Positions 33,847 through 40,690 of a stretch of DNA of 64,000 nt are shown here, piece by piece. Source of the stretch: Frigoriglobus tundricola (GTDB lineage Bacteria > Planctomycetota > Planctomycetia > Gemmatales > Gemmataceae); contig NZ_CP053452.2 in assembly GCF_013128195.2 (NCBI RefSeq), positions 4,774,001-4,838,000 of the forward strand, given 5' to 3'. A model generated the notes under the pieces. The model was not told the DNA's origin. It was given only the letters and a program-made list of their open reading frames with translations, and did not search any database. A program made the position numbers and the translations under genes. Each line of letters starts with the position of its first letter. Within the stretch, counting starts at the first letter, position 1.

Positions 33847-35073
33847 TTACGGCTTGAGCGTGCCGCCGACGGAGCTGGCGTCGATCTTGTACTTCATGGC
33901 GGCGGTGGTCAGTTCGGACTCGACGCGGCCGAGCTTGTCCTTGACCTGCACCTTCACCTCGCCGTTCATCTGCACCTCGCCCGTGCCGGCGATGAAGGAC
34001 AGCGATTCGCAACTGCCCTCGGCACCGAACCCGACGAAGCGGACCTTGCCGCGGGCGGTCACCTTCGAGAGCCCGGTTCCCTTCTCCACGGACTCGATGT
34101 CCACCTTCTCGCACGCCACCTTCAGCACGAGGTTGTCGCCGTTCTTCACTTCAAAGGTCGGCTCGCCCTCGCCCACCCGGAGGATGATGCGGAACTTGGG
34201 CTCCGCGACCGCGGCCACCGGAGCGCTCGCGGGCGGCGCGAAGGTCGGCTTGCTCTGCGGCACGTCATTGACGAGCGGATCGACCGACCCCGGACCACTG
34301 CCGACCGGCGGCTGGGGCGGCAGCGTGCCGCCGGCGCTCGGCGGGTTCGCGGCGCCCGATCCGACGACCGGCGTGATGAGCAGCGGCTTTTCGTGGTTCG
34401 CAGCCGGCGGGAGCGGGACCGGTTGCTTGACCGCCGGAGAAGGAGTCGGCTTCTGCGGGGCGGTGCTGGCACCTTCGGGCAGCGTCACGAACAGATCGGT
34501 CGAGGGCGGGAGCGGCTCGCTCTTCGCCTGTGGCGGCTTGCTGGGCATCGGGGGCGCCGGGATCAGGTCGCCCGGCGTGGGCGCAGCGGCCGGCGGCGGG
34601 AGCGGAACGCTCGACTTCGTGTCGCTCGTCTTGGAGCTGGTCGGTGCGCTCGGCGTACCGGGAATCGACGGCAGGGTGGCGCCGGTCGTGGTCACCTCGG
34701 GGTGCTTCGTTGTCGGTTTCTCGGCCTTATCGAGAGTGGGCGGGAAGTCCGCCGGCAGCGGCGGCAGGGCGCTGTTCGTCGGGGCAGGTACCTTCGCCGT
34801 GTTGTCGGGCGCCGGCAGAGGAAGCATAGGGGCGGACGGGGCGGGCGGGGTCACACCGGCGGGCACGAGACTCGGCGCGGCGGGCACGTCGGGGAACGCC
34901 GGGGCGGTCGGCGCGCCGGCGGGCGGCAGCTTCGGATCGGCTTTGGCGACCGGGGGTTCCGACGACCGGCCCTTGCTCATATCCAGTTTGGGGCACTGGC
35001 TGGCGGCCGCGGCGAGGCCGCCGATCGATACGCCCAGCACGCCGGCCATCATCTTCCAGCGGGAAAACGACAT
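33847..35073 (-). CDS. Exported proline-rich protein with C-terminal LptA/OstA-like domain
   Basis: The protein has 408 residues from ATG 35073 (AGGAG upstream). An N-terminal hydrophobic segment (MMAGVLGVSIGGLAAAAS) is a probable signal. A long linker (about 30-290) is rich in Pro/Ala/Ser/Thr/Lys with no stable fold. The last 115 residues are beta-strand-like: FEVKNGDNLVLKVACEKVDI, SKVTARGKVRFVGFGAEGSC, then TGEVQMNGEVKVQV. The ARGKVRF ... G.v.l.G.v.v alternation is like LptA/OstA repeats that bind lipid A-like ligands. It is probably periplasmic and envelope-associated. The low complexity makes homology uncertain. The gene runs opposite to the dehydrogenase at 35453, with the 51-bp tandem repeat array between them. 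Confidence 0.6.
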   Translation of the reverse strand: MSFSRWKMMAGVLGVSIGGLAAAASQCPKLDMSKGRSSEPPVAKADPKLPPAGAPTAPAFPDVPAAPSLVPAGVTPPAPSAPMLPLPAPDNTAKVPAPTNSALPPLPADFPPTLDKAEKPTTKHPEVTTTGATLPSIPGTPSAPTSSKTSDTKSSVPLPPPAAAPTPGDLIPAPPMPSKPPQAKSEPLPPSTDLFVTLPEGASTAPQKPTPSPAVKQPVPLPPAANHEKPLLITPVVGSGAANPPSAGGTLPPQPPVGSGPGSVDPLVNDVPQSKPTFAPPASAPVAAVAEPKFRIILRVGEGEPTFEVKNGDNLVLKVACEKVDIESVEKGTGLSKVTARGKVRFVGFGAEGSCESLSFIAGTGEVQMNGEVKVQVKDKLGRVESELTTAAMKYKIDASSVGGTLKP

Positions 35074-35262
35074 GGTGAGTCTCCTCTGCGGCGCGGCCAC
35101 CAGGGGGACCGCGGGCTTCCGAACCCGCGGGGTCGCCGATCGCCAGTGAACGCGGGACAGATACCCGCGCGGTCTTCGCGTGTCTGCGCCACTTTCCCAG
35201 AAGCGCTCTTCCGCGCCGCCGGGGCGCTTCACGACCGGCCGCCCGCCCCTAAACTTTCACTT

Positions 35263-35415
35263 GGAGCGACCGTCAAGCCCGGCTGTGTGGGCGACAGGTC
35301 GCGAGGAACGAATGGAGCGACCGTGAAGCCCGGCTGTGCGGGCGACAGGTCGCGAGGAACGAATGGAGCGACCGTGAAGCCCGGCTGTGCGGGCGACAGG
35401 TCGCGAGGAACGAGT
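35263..35415. repeat. Three tandem 51-bp repeats, each able to form a hairpin
   Basis: Units start at 35263, 35314 and 35365 with GGAGCGACCGTGAAGCCCGG, differing by single bases (tcaag versus tgaag, tgtgtgg versus tgtgcgg). Each unit holds nested stems: GCGACC with GGTCGC outside, and GCCCG with CGGGC inside around GCTGTG. The array is contiguous and lies 38 bases before the dehydrogenase start at 35453, upstream of both divergent genes. It could be a regulatory or protein-binding array; there are no spacers as in CRISPR. Confidence 0.85.
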
Positions 35416-35452
35416 GGTACGTGTTTCCCGTCCCCCGAGTCCCCAGGCTCCC

Positions 35453-36436
35453 ATGACCCGGCCCAAGGTGTTCGTTGCCCGCCGCATCCCCGACGAGGGG
35501 CTGAACGCGATCGCCGCCGCGTGCGACATCGACGTGTGGCCCGGCCAACTGCCGCCGCCCCCCGACGAGTTGCGGGCGCGCGTGGCCGATTGCGACGGCC
35601 TCGTGTCGCTGCTCACCGATCGTGTGGACGCGGCGCTCCTGGCCGCGGCGCCGCGGCTGAAGGTGGTGAGCAACTTCGCGGTCGGGTTCAACAACGTGGA
35701 CGTGCCCGCCTGCACCGCCCGCGGCGTGCCCGTCGGCAACACCCCCGGCGCGCTCACGGACGCGACCGCCGACATCGCGGTGACGCTGCTGCTCGCCGCC
35801 GCCCGGCGCATCAGCGAGAGCGCCGGCGACGCGCGGGCCGGGCGCTGGCTCACGTGGGAGCCGCTCGGCTGGCTGGGTCAGGACCTGGCCGGGCGGACGC
35901 TCGGCATCGTCGGCATGGGCCGCATCGGCTTCGCCACCGCGAAGCGGCTGCACGGCGGCTGGGGCATGAAGGTGCTGTACACCGCGCGCGGCCCGAAGGC
36001 GGACGCCGACCGCGAACTCGGCGCGACGCACGTGGACCTCGACGAACTGCTCGCGCGGAGCGACTACGTCTCCGTTCACGCCGACCTGAACCCCACGACG
36101 AAGGGGCTCTTTGGCGCGGCTCAGTTCGCGAAAATGAAGCGGACGGCGGTGTTCGTGAACACGTCGCGCGGCCCGCTGGTCGATCAGGCCGCGCTCGCGC
36201 AGGCGCTGCGGAGCGGAACGGTCTTCGCTGCCGGCCTGGACGTGACCGACCCCGAACCGCTCCCGCCCGATCACGAACTCTACGGGCTGCCGAACTGCCT
36301 CATCGTGCCGCACATCGCCAGCGCGACCATCGACACGCGGAACGCGATGGCGCGGCTGTGCGCGAACAACCTGCTCGCGGGGGTGCGGGGCGAACCGCTG
36401 CCGAACTGCGTGAACCCCGAAGCGCGGAAGCAATAA
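35453..36436 (+). CDS. D-2-hydroxyacid dehydrogenase (glyoxylate/hydroxypyruvate reductase type)
   Basis: The protein has 327 residues from ATG 35453. NAD-binding GIVGMGRIGFATAKRL, the pre-catalytic block VSNFAVGFNNVDVPACTARG, VGNTPGALTDATADIAVTLL and the catalytic set are present: Arg in NTSRGPLVDQAAL, Glu in TDPEPLPPDH and His in IVPHIASAT. Family members reduce glyoxylate or hydroxypyruvate, or oxidise D-glycerate, using NAD(P)H. The protein is cytoplasmic. The final GEPLPNCVNPEA matches the short C-terminus of GhrB-type enzymes. The 3' end is convergent with the glycosyltransferase gene and is followed by a strong hairpin terminator. Confidence 0.93.
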   Translation: MTRPKVFVARRIPDEGLNAIAAACDIDVWPGQLPPPPDELRARVADCDGLVSLLTDRVDAALLAAAPRLKVVSNFAVGFNNVDVPACTARGVPVGNTPGALTDATADIAVTLLLAAARRISESAGDARAGRWLTWEPLGWLGQDLAGRTLGIVGMGRIGFATAKRLHGGWGMKVLYTARGPKADADRELGATHVDLDELLARSDYVSVHADLNPTTKGLFGAAQFAKMKRTAVFVNTSRGPLVDQAALAQALRSGTVFAAGLDVTDPEPLPPDHELYGLPNCLIVPHIASATIDTRNAMARLCANNLLAGVRGEPLPNCVNPEARKQ

Positions 36437-36439
36437 TCG

Positions 36440-36482
36440 GTGACCGTGACGGCCGCCCTCAGCGGCCGGCCGTCACGGTCAC
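36440..36482. terminator. Bidirectional terminator hairpin
   Basis: A perfect 16-bp stem, GTGACCGTGACGGCCG (36440-36455) with its complement at 36467-36482, has an 11-base loop. It lies between the stops of the convergent dehydrogenase and glycosyltransferase genes and overlaps the last codons of the glycosyltransferase. Stem strength and location fit a bidirectional terminator, although there is no U-tract. Confidence 0.65.
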
Positions 36483-38246
36483 TTCGTTGGTCACGACGAG
36501 AATGTCACAGTTGCGGTAGAAGTCCCGGTGCCGGGCGACGATCCGGGTCGGGACGGCGAGTTTCGGTTCCACCTGTTCCCACGTTTTCGCCGGTACGAAC
36601 AGGTACCCCGGCGTCGGCACCGCGAGGAATTCGGCGGCCTTGTCCGGGGAGAACACTTCGACCAGCTCGCGCCGAGCGTAGAAGACCAGGCTCGGCTGGA
36701 ACCAGTCGAAGTGCCCCAACCGGATGTCACGTGACGGGTCGTCCACCCCGCTCAGCCGCACCAGTTCCTTCGGCGCCTTCTGTTCATCCACCGACAGCGA
36801 CGGGAACGCGGCCGCGAGCGCGGTGAACGTCACCGCTCCGACGGTCATGGCCCGCACGAACCGCGCGCGGTCATTCGCCCGAACCGCGCGCGCCATCACC
36901 ACGGCGGCGGCCAGGGGCACGGCGGCCAGAACCGCCCACCGTTCGAGGCCGGGGAACACCCGCGAGCCGGCCGGCAGCACCTGCACCGCGTCACCCGCAA
37001 CGAGCAGCCCACCGAACACCGCGACGGCCGTTACCACCACTCCCGCAACCGCCGCCGGCATCATCCACCGGGGCAGCGTAAGGTCGCCGGCCCGCCACCG
37101 CACGAGGAACCGCGCCGTGAGAATGGCGAGCGCGGGGTACACCGGCAGCATGTAGTTCGGGAGCTTGGTTGCCGCGGCGGAGAAGAACACGAGGTACGCC
37201 GCGAACCAGCAGATCAGGAACCGGTACGGACGCGGGGAAGCCCCCTCCCCAACCCCTCCCTCCTTGCTCCCCGGCCCTGTCAGCGGAGCTTCTCGCGGGC
37301 CGGGGCGGGGAGAGGGACTTAATACAGCCGAAGGTCCGGCCCCCCCTTCCTTCTTAGGGAAGGGGGTTGGGGGGTTAGGTTCTTCTCTTCGCGTCGCCTT
37401 GAGGCCGTACCACACGGCCCCGAGCAGGAACGCGCTCCACGGCGTGAACAGCACGAGCAGCGCCGCCGCGTGGTAGAGGACCGGGCCGCGGTGGTTCTCC
37501 ATCGGGGTCGTGAACCGCTGAAGGTTCTCGCGACCGAAGAACGTCCCCGCCCAAACCCCGCGCGTCTCAGCCGTCACCAGCCCGTACCACGGCCCGGCGA
37601 CCAGTGCGAACGTCAGCACCGCCCACCACAGTTTGCGATCGAGCAACCGGCCGAGTTCGCGGTTCCACGCGAAGTACGTCAGGATCACGAGACCGGGCAG
37701 CGCGAGCCCGACCGGCCCTTTTGTCAGCACCGCCAAGCCGCACGCCGCAGCGGTCGGCACCCACCACACGCGCGCGCCGTTCTCGTGCCGCGACCAGAAC
37801 AGGCGGTACGTGAGGACAGTAAAGAGTAGGAGCGTCGCGTCGGGGGTGGCGGCGTGCGCGAGTACGCAGAACTCGACCGCCGACGCCAGCACCACGCCGG
37901 CGAGCAGCCCGGTCGTGCGGCCGAACATGCCGCGGGCCAGTTCGTAGGTGAGCAGCACCGTGAGCCACGCAGCCAGTACGGACGGCAGCCGCGCCGACCA
38001 CTCACTCACCCCGAACGCGGTGTAGGTGCCGCGCTGGAGCCAGTACAGCATCACCGGTTTGGCCGTGCGGAGCTGGTAATTGAAGGTGGGAATGACCCAG
38101 GTGCCGTTGTCGCGCATCTCGCGCGCGGCCTCGGCGTTCACGCCCTCGTCCACGTCCCACAGGCTCGTGGCGCCGAGGTTCGGCAGCGTGAGCGCCGCCG
38201 AAGCGGCCAGCAAGATCGCGTAGTCCCGGAGCCGCTCCCGCCGCAT
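36459..38246 (-). CDS. ArnT-like membrane glycosyltransferase (GT39/GT83 type)
   Basis: The protein has 595 residues from ATG 38246. The N-terminal catalytic region has the acid pair in the first loop (LWDVDEGVNAEAAREM) and about ten hydrophobic segments, as in ArnT/PMT family transferases that move a sugar from a polyprenyl phosphate onto lipid or protein. The C-terminus is a soluble-looking domain (WDPSRDIRLGHFDWFQPSLV-like) that ends in a strand. Residues about 287-336 (PNPPTPFPKKEGGAG ... SKEGGVGEG) are encoded by a repeat element inserted in frame (37238-37385), so the loop between two helices carries a low-complexity insert. It is probably still functional, since the frame is open on both sides. 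The gene is convergent with the dehydrogenase. Confidence 0.85.
   Translation of the reverse strand: MRRERLRDYAILLAASAALTLPNLGATSLWDVDEGVNAEAAREMRDNGTWVIPTFNYQLRTAKPVMLYWLQRGTYTAFGVSEWSARLPSVLAAWLTVLLTYELARGMFGRTTGLLAGVVLASAVEFCVLAHAATPDATLLLFTVLTYRLFWSRHENGARVWWVPTAAACGLAVLTKGPVGLALPGLVILTYFAWNRELGRLLDRKLWWAVLTFALVAGPWYGLVTAETRGVWAGTFFGRENLQRFTTPMENHRGPVLYHAAALLVLFTPWSAFLLGAVWYGLKATRREEPNPPTPFPKKEGGAGPSAVLSPSPRPGPREAPLTGPGSKEGGVGEGASPRPYRFLICWFAAYLVFFSAAATKLPNYMLPVYPALAILTARFLVRWRAGDLTLPRWMMPAAVAGVVVTAVAVFGGLLVAGDAVQVLPAGSRVFPGLERWAVLAAVPLAAAVVMARAVRANDRARFVRAMTVGAVTFTALAAAFPSLSVDEQKAPKELVRLSGVDDPSRDIRLGHFDWFQPSLVFYARRELVEVFSPDKAAEFLAVPTPGYLFVPAKTWEQVEPKLAVPTRIVARHRDFYRNCDILVVTNEVTVTAGR
37238..37385. 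repeat. Repeat element inserted in frame in a glycosyltransferase gene
   Basis: The segment is a polypurine/polypyrimidine palindromic element. It has ccccaacccctccct near 37245-37260 and a core CCCCCTTCCTTCTTAGGGAA (37343-37362) flanked by ggttggggggttagg. The same core (cccccttccctcttagggaaggggg) occurs at 42950-42974, and a similar one near 53400-53459. It codes for a Pro/Lys/Gly-rich stretch (NPPTPFPKKEGG). Confidence 0.8.
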
Positions 38247-38328
38247 GTCGCTCTCCCGTCCGTGGAGCCGCGGATAGTAGCCGAACGGCCGGAAGCGGGG
38301 GAATGCCAACTGCGGCGGGGCGTTTTTG

Positions 38329-38448
38329 TAGGTCGCGGTCGAGGAGGCCCGGCGACGAGGCCCGCCGGCCCTGGACCGCACGTGTCTCGCGTATACGCCC
38401 GGTTGATCGGCCGTCGGGCCTCGCGTGCCAAGCTACGCTCGACCGCGC
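38329..38448. repeat. Inverted repeat, family B copy 2
   Basis: The order of blocks is the same as at 14872-15000: taGGTCGCGGTCGAGGAGGC, then cgacgaggcccg, and a right arm with ccgtcgggcctcgcgtgc and cgctcgaccgcg. It is located just upstream of the glycosyltransferase start. Confidence 0.8.
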
Positions 38449-38483
38449 CCCACGATGGCGATGGCGACGGATGGGATACGGCT

Positions 38484-38951
38484 TCAGGCGGCGCTGTTCG
38501 CGCCCGGGCTGGTGGGGCATTCGAAGCGGTGAGCGAGTCGGCGGCTGTTCACGTCGAGGGCTTCGAGGATCTCGTTGACCGGCTCGGTCGAAATGCAGTT
38601 GCAGATGGCCCAGGTGAGGACGTCCAGGTTCTCTTTACCGGCGGCGAGTTGATTCAGGATGAGATCGAGGAGTTCGGTCTGCGAGTGGAACTTGCGCTGG
38701 AGGAGGCCGAAGTCGCCGCGATCGAGTTCGACCCAGAAGCACTTGCCCTGGAGGTGTTCGACCCACTTCGCCCGCAGGTAGCCCCGCCAGTGCTCCTTCA
38801 CCCACCGGTTGACACACGCCTCACCCAGATCGTACCCGGCCTTCTCGCTCTCGATCCACTTGTGCTTGTTCTCTTCCTCGATGCACTCGCGGTGGACGCT
38901 CTTTTTGACCGTCGGCGTCGTGGTGGCAGGGAGAGTCAAACACGCGTTCAT
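38484..38951 (-). CDS. Hypothetical protein, 155 residues
   Basis: The protein has 155 residues. ATG 38951 is preferred to earlier in-frame starts because GGAAGG lies 8 bases upstream. The sequence is helical and mixed-charge: SVHRECIEEENKHKWIESEK, EACVNRWVKEHWRGYLRAKW, EHLQGKCFWVELDRGDFGLL. The last 60 residues contain LDLILNQLAAGKENLDVLTW. The block with EHLQG..fWVELDRGDFGLL looks conserved in planctomycete hypothetical proteins as far as I recall, but no function or named family can be given. No signal peptide or transmembrane segment is present. It is isolated on the minus strand between the SDR and the family B repeat. Confidence 0.65.
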   Translation of the reverse strand: MNACLTLPATTTPTVKKSVHRECIEEENKHKWIESEKAGYDLGEACVNRWVKEHWRGYLRAKWVEHLQGKCFWVELDRGDFGLLQRKFHSQTELLDLILNQLAAGKENLDVLTWAICNCISTEPVNEILEALDVNSRRLAHRFECPTSPGANSAA

Positions 38952-39110
38952 GGGCATCACCTTCCGCGTCGCCGCCGGGGAGAGGGTCGGACGGCCACGA
39001 GTTACCCCAACGTAATTCTATCCTACCAGGCGCGGGCGAATCAACAGAGCGGGCGCGCTCGTTGCGGCAGCGGTCCCGTCCGCCGACACGCGGCGCGTGG
39101 GACCGACCGG

Positions 39111-39878
39111 CTAGCGGGCGAGATATCCTCCGTCCACGAAGAGCGTCTGACCGGTGACGTAGCTGCCGGCCTCGCTGCACAGCATCAGCACGGGACCCAC
39201 AAGTTCGGTCGGCTGTGCCCACCGACCGAGGGCCGTGCGGTCCGCAAACGCCTGCTTCTCCGCGTCCGACAGGACCGACATCGGCATATCGGTCATGAAC
39301 GGCCCCGGAGCGACACAGTTCGCCGTCACGCCGAACGGCCCCAGGTCCAGCGCGGTGGCCCGGACCATACCGATCAGAGCCGCTTTCGTCGCCGAATAGA
39401 CGTTCCGCCGCTCCTTGGACACTTGTCCCATGATCGACGATACGTGGACCACCCGGCCCCACCGGCGTGCTTTCATCTGCGGTGTGAGTTCGCGGGTGAG
39501 TGCCATCACCGAACTCAAATTCACTTCCAGCACCCGGTCCCAGGTGTCGTCGGTAATGGCGTCGATCGCCTGAGGGGCGTTCATCCCGGCGTTGTTCACC
39601 AGGATGTCGACCCGCCCCATTTTATCCAGCGCAAACTGGGCCAGGTTTTTGACTTCGCTCCGGACCGACACGTCCGTCACGCAGTACGCCCCGCGGCGGC
39701 CGGTCCCGGCGAGGATGTCATCGAGTGCCGATTTCAATTCGGCTTCGTGGCGGCTGGCGATGAGGACATCCGCCCCGGCTTCGGCGAATCCCCGAGCCAT
39801 CGCCTTCCCCAAACCCTTGTTTCCGCCGGTCACGAGTGCCACGCGACCGGTCAGATCGAAGAGATGGGCGGGCATCAC
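39111..39878 (-). CDS. Short-chain dehydrogenase/reductase (SDR)
   Basis: The protein has 255 residues. The glycine motif VTGGNKGLGKAMARGFAEAG, the NNAG motif (ILVNNAGMNAPQAIDA), the catalytic Ser (HVSSIMG), YSATKAALIGMVRATALDLG with Tyr/Lys (YxxxK), and PGPFMTDM near the cofactor/substrate loop mark a classical SDR, closest in style to gluconate 5-dehydrogenase/glucose dehydrogenase types. The C-terminus is GQTLFVDGGYLAR. NAD(P)H-dependent reduction or oxidation of a sugar or sugar acid is likely, but the substrate is not identifiable. The gene is alone on the minus strand. Confidence 0.93.
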   Translation of the reverse strand: MMPAHLFDLTGRVALVTGGNKGLGKAMARGFAEAGADVLIASRHEAELKSALDDILAGTGRRGAYCVTDVSVRSEVKNLAQFALDKMGRVDILVNNAGMNAPQAIDAITDDTWDRVLEVNLSSVMALTRELTPQMKARRWGRVVHVSSIMGQVSKERRNVYSATKAALIGMVRATALDLGPFGVTANCVAPGPFMTDMPMSVLSDAEKQAFADRTALGRWAQPTELVGPVLMLCSEAGSYVTGQTLFVDGGYLAR

Positions 39879-40037
39879 GGCTCCCCGCGGTGTGTAGTTT
39901 CCGTGCAGGCACTTTAACAGAGTGCCGGGAACTAGGGCAAGTGAAAAAGGTCACAATGTCGCGCACTATCCGGATTTTGATGCCCGTTCCGATCGGGGAA
40001 ACACTCGCGAACCCGTCATTTTTCCTACCAAACCGCG

Positions 40038-40607
40038 TCACGCGGTCGGCGACAGGTCTTCCATTTCTCGCGCCAAGGGGACGGCGCACGTCGGGCAGAT
40101 GCCGTGCGTGAAGGTGGCGTGCGAGTGTTTAGTCAAATAAACTTCTAGCCGATTCCACATGCCGCTCACGTCGCGAACGCTCTTGCACCACGCACAGATC
40201 GGCAGCATCCCCCGCAGTTCTTTTACCTCGGCCAGGGCCGCTTCCAGCTCGGCGTTCTGGTCGCGCAGCGCGGTTTCGACAGCGGCCTGCCGGAACTCGG
40301 CCCGCCGCAGGGCGGCGAGCGCCAGCAGCACCACCACATCGGTGAACACGAGTGGCGCCACCAGCGCGACAGTGGGCACACCGGTCACGAGTGTCCCCGT
40401 CCCGTGGAGGGCGACCCGAACCGCCTGCTCCAGAACGAGGACGACCCATCCCGTCCGGGCGCCGAACGCCCAAACGGATGCGGCCACGAGCATCGTGGAC
40501 ACCGCCATCAGGCTCGGGACGCCGGTCAGCGCGGCGACGGACACGCCGATCAGGTAGAGCGCGGCGGCGGCGGCGAACGCGCGGACGCGGGTTCGAAAGG
40601 TGGTCAT
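40038..40607 (-). CDS. Membrane sensor-like protein with a CxxC/CxxC zinc-ribbon tail
   Basis: The protein has 189 residues from ATG 40607. About four hydrophobic segments (10-100) are followed by a short coiled coil (ETALRDQNAELEAALAEVKE) and then the motif LPICAWCKSVRDVSGMWNRL ... HATFTHGICPTC, with Cys138, 141, 171 and 174. As I recall, this ICAWCK..R...W..le.yl..hs...fsHGICP.C tail is found at the end of PAS/GGDEF/kinase-like sensor proteins. No kinase or output domain is present, so it may be a truncated sensor or a metal- or redox-sensing stub. It lies 83 bases behind the ABC permease on the same strand and may belong to its operon. Confidence 0.75.
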   Translation of the reverse strand: MTTFRTRVRAFAAAAALYLIGVSVAALTGVPSLMAVSTMLVAASVWAFGARTGWVVLVLEQAVRVALHGTGTLVTGVPTVALVAPLVFTDVVVLLALAALRRAEFRQAAVETALRDQNAELEAALAEVKELRGMLPICAWCKSVRDVSGMWNRLEVYLTKHSHATFTHGICPTCAVPLAREMEDLSPTA

Positions 40608-40690
40608 CGCGCTCTTCCGGCGGGAACCCAGAACTCGTTCACCGCTCGAAACCGGGCGGGCGGTGCCACGAATATAGAACCGGCTCCGCC

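Noticed and set aside
35263-35415. Possible CRISPR array
   Set aside because: Repeats are contiguous without spacers, 51 bp long and only three; no cas gene is nearby.
33460-36519. A 1019-codon plus-strand open frame
   Set aside because: It runs across two divergent genes and the tandem repeats in other frames, and is Arg/Gly-rich; the PilZ, LptA-like and dehydrogenase genes explain the region.
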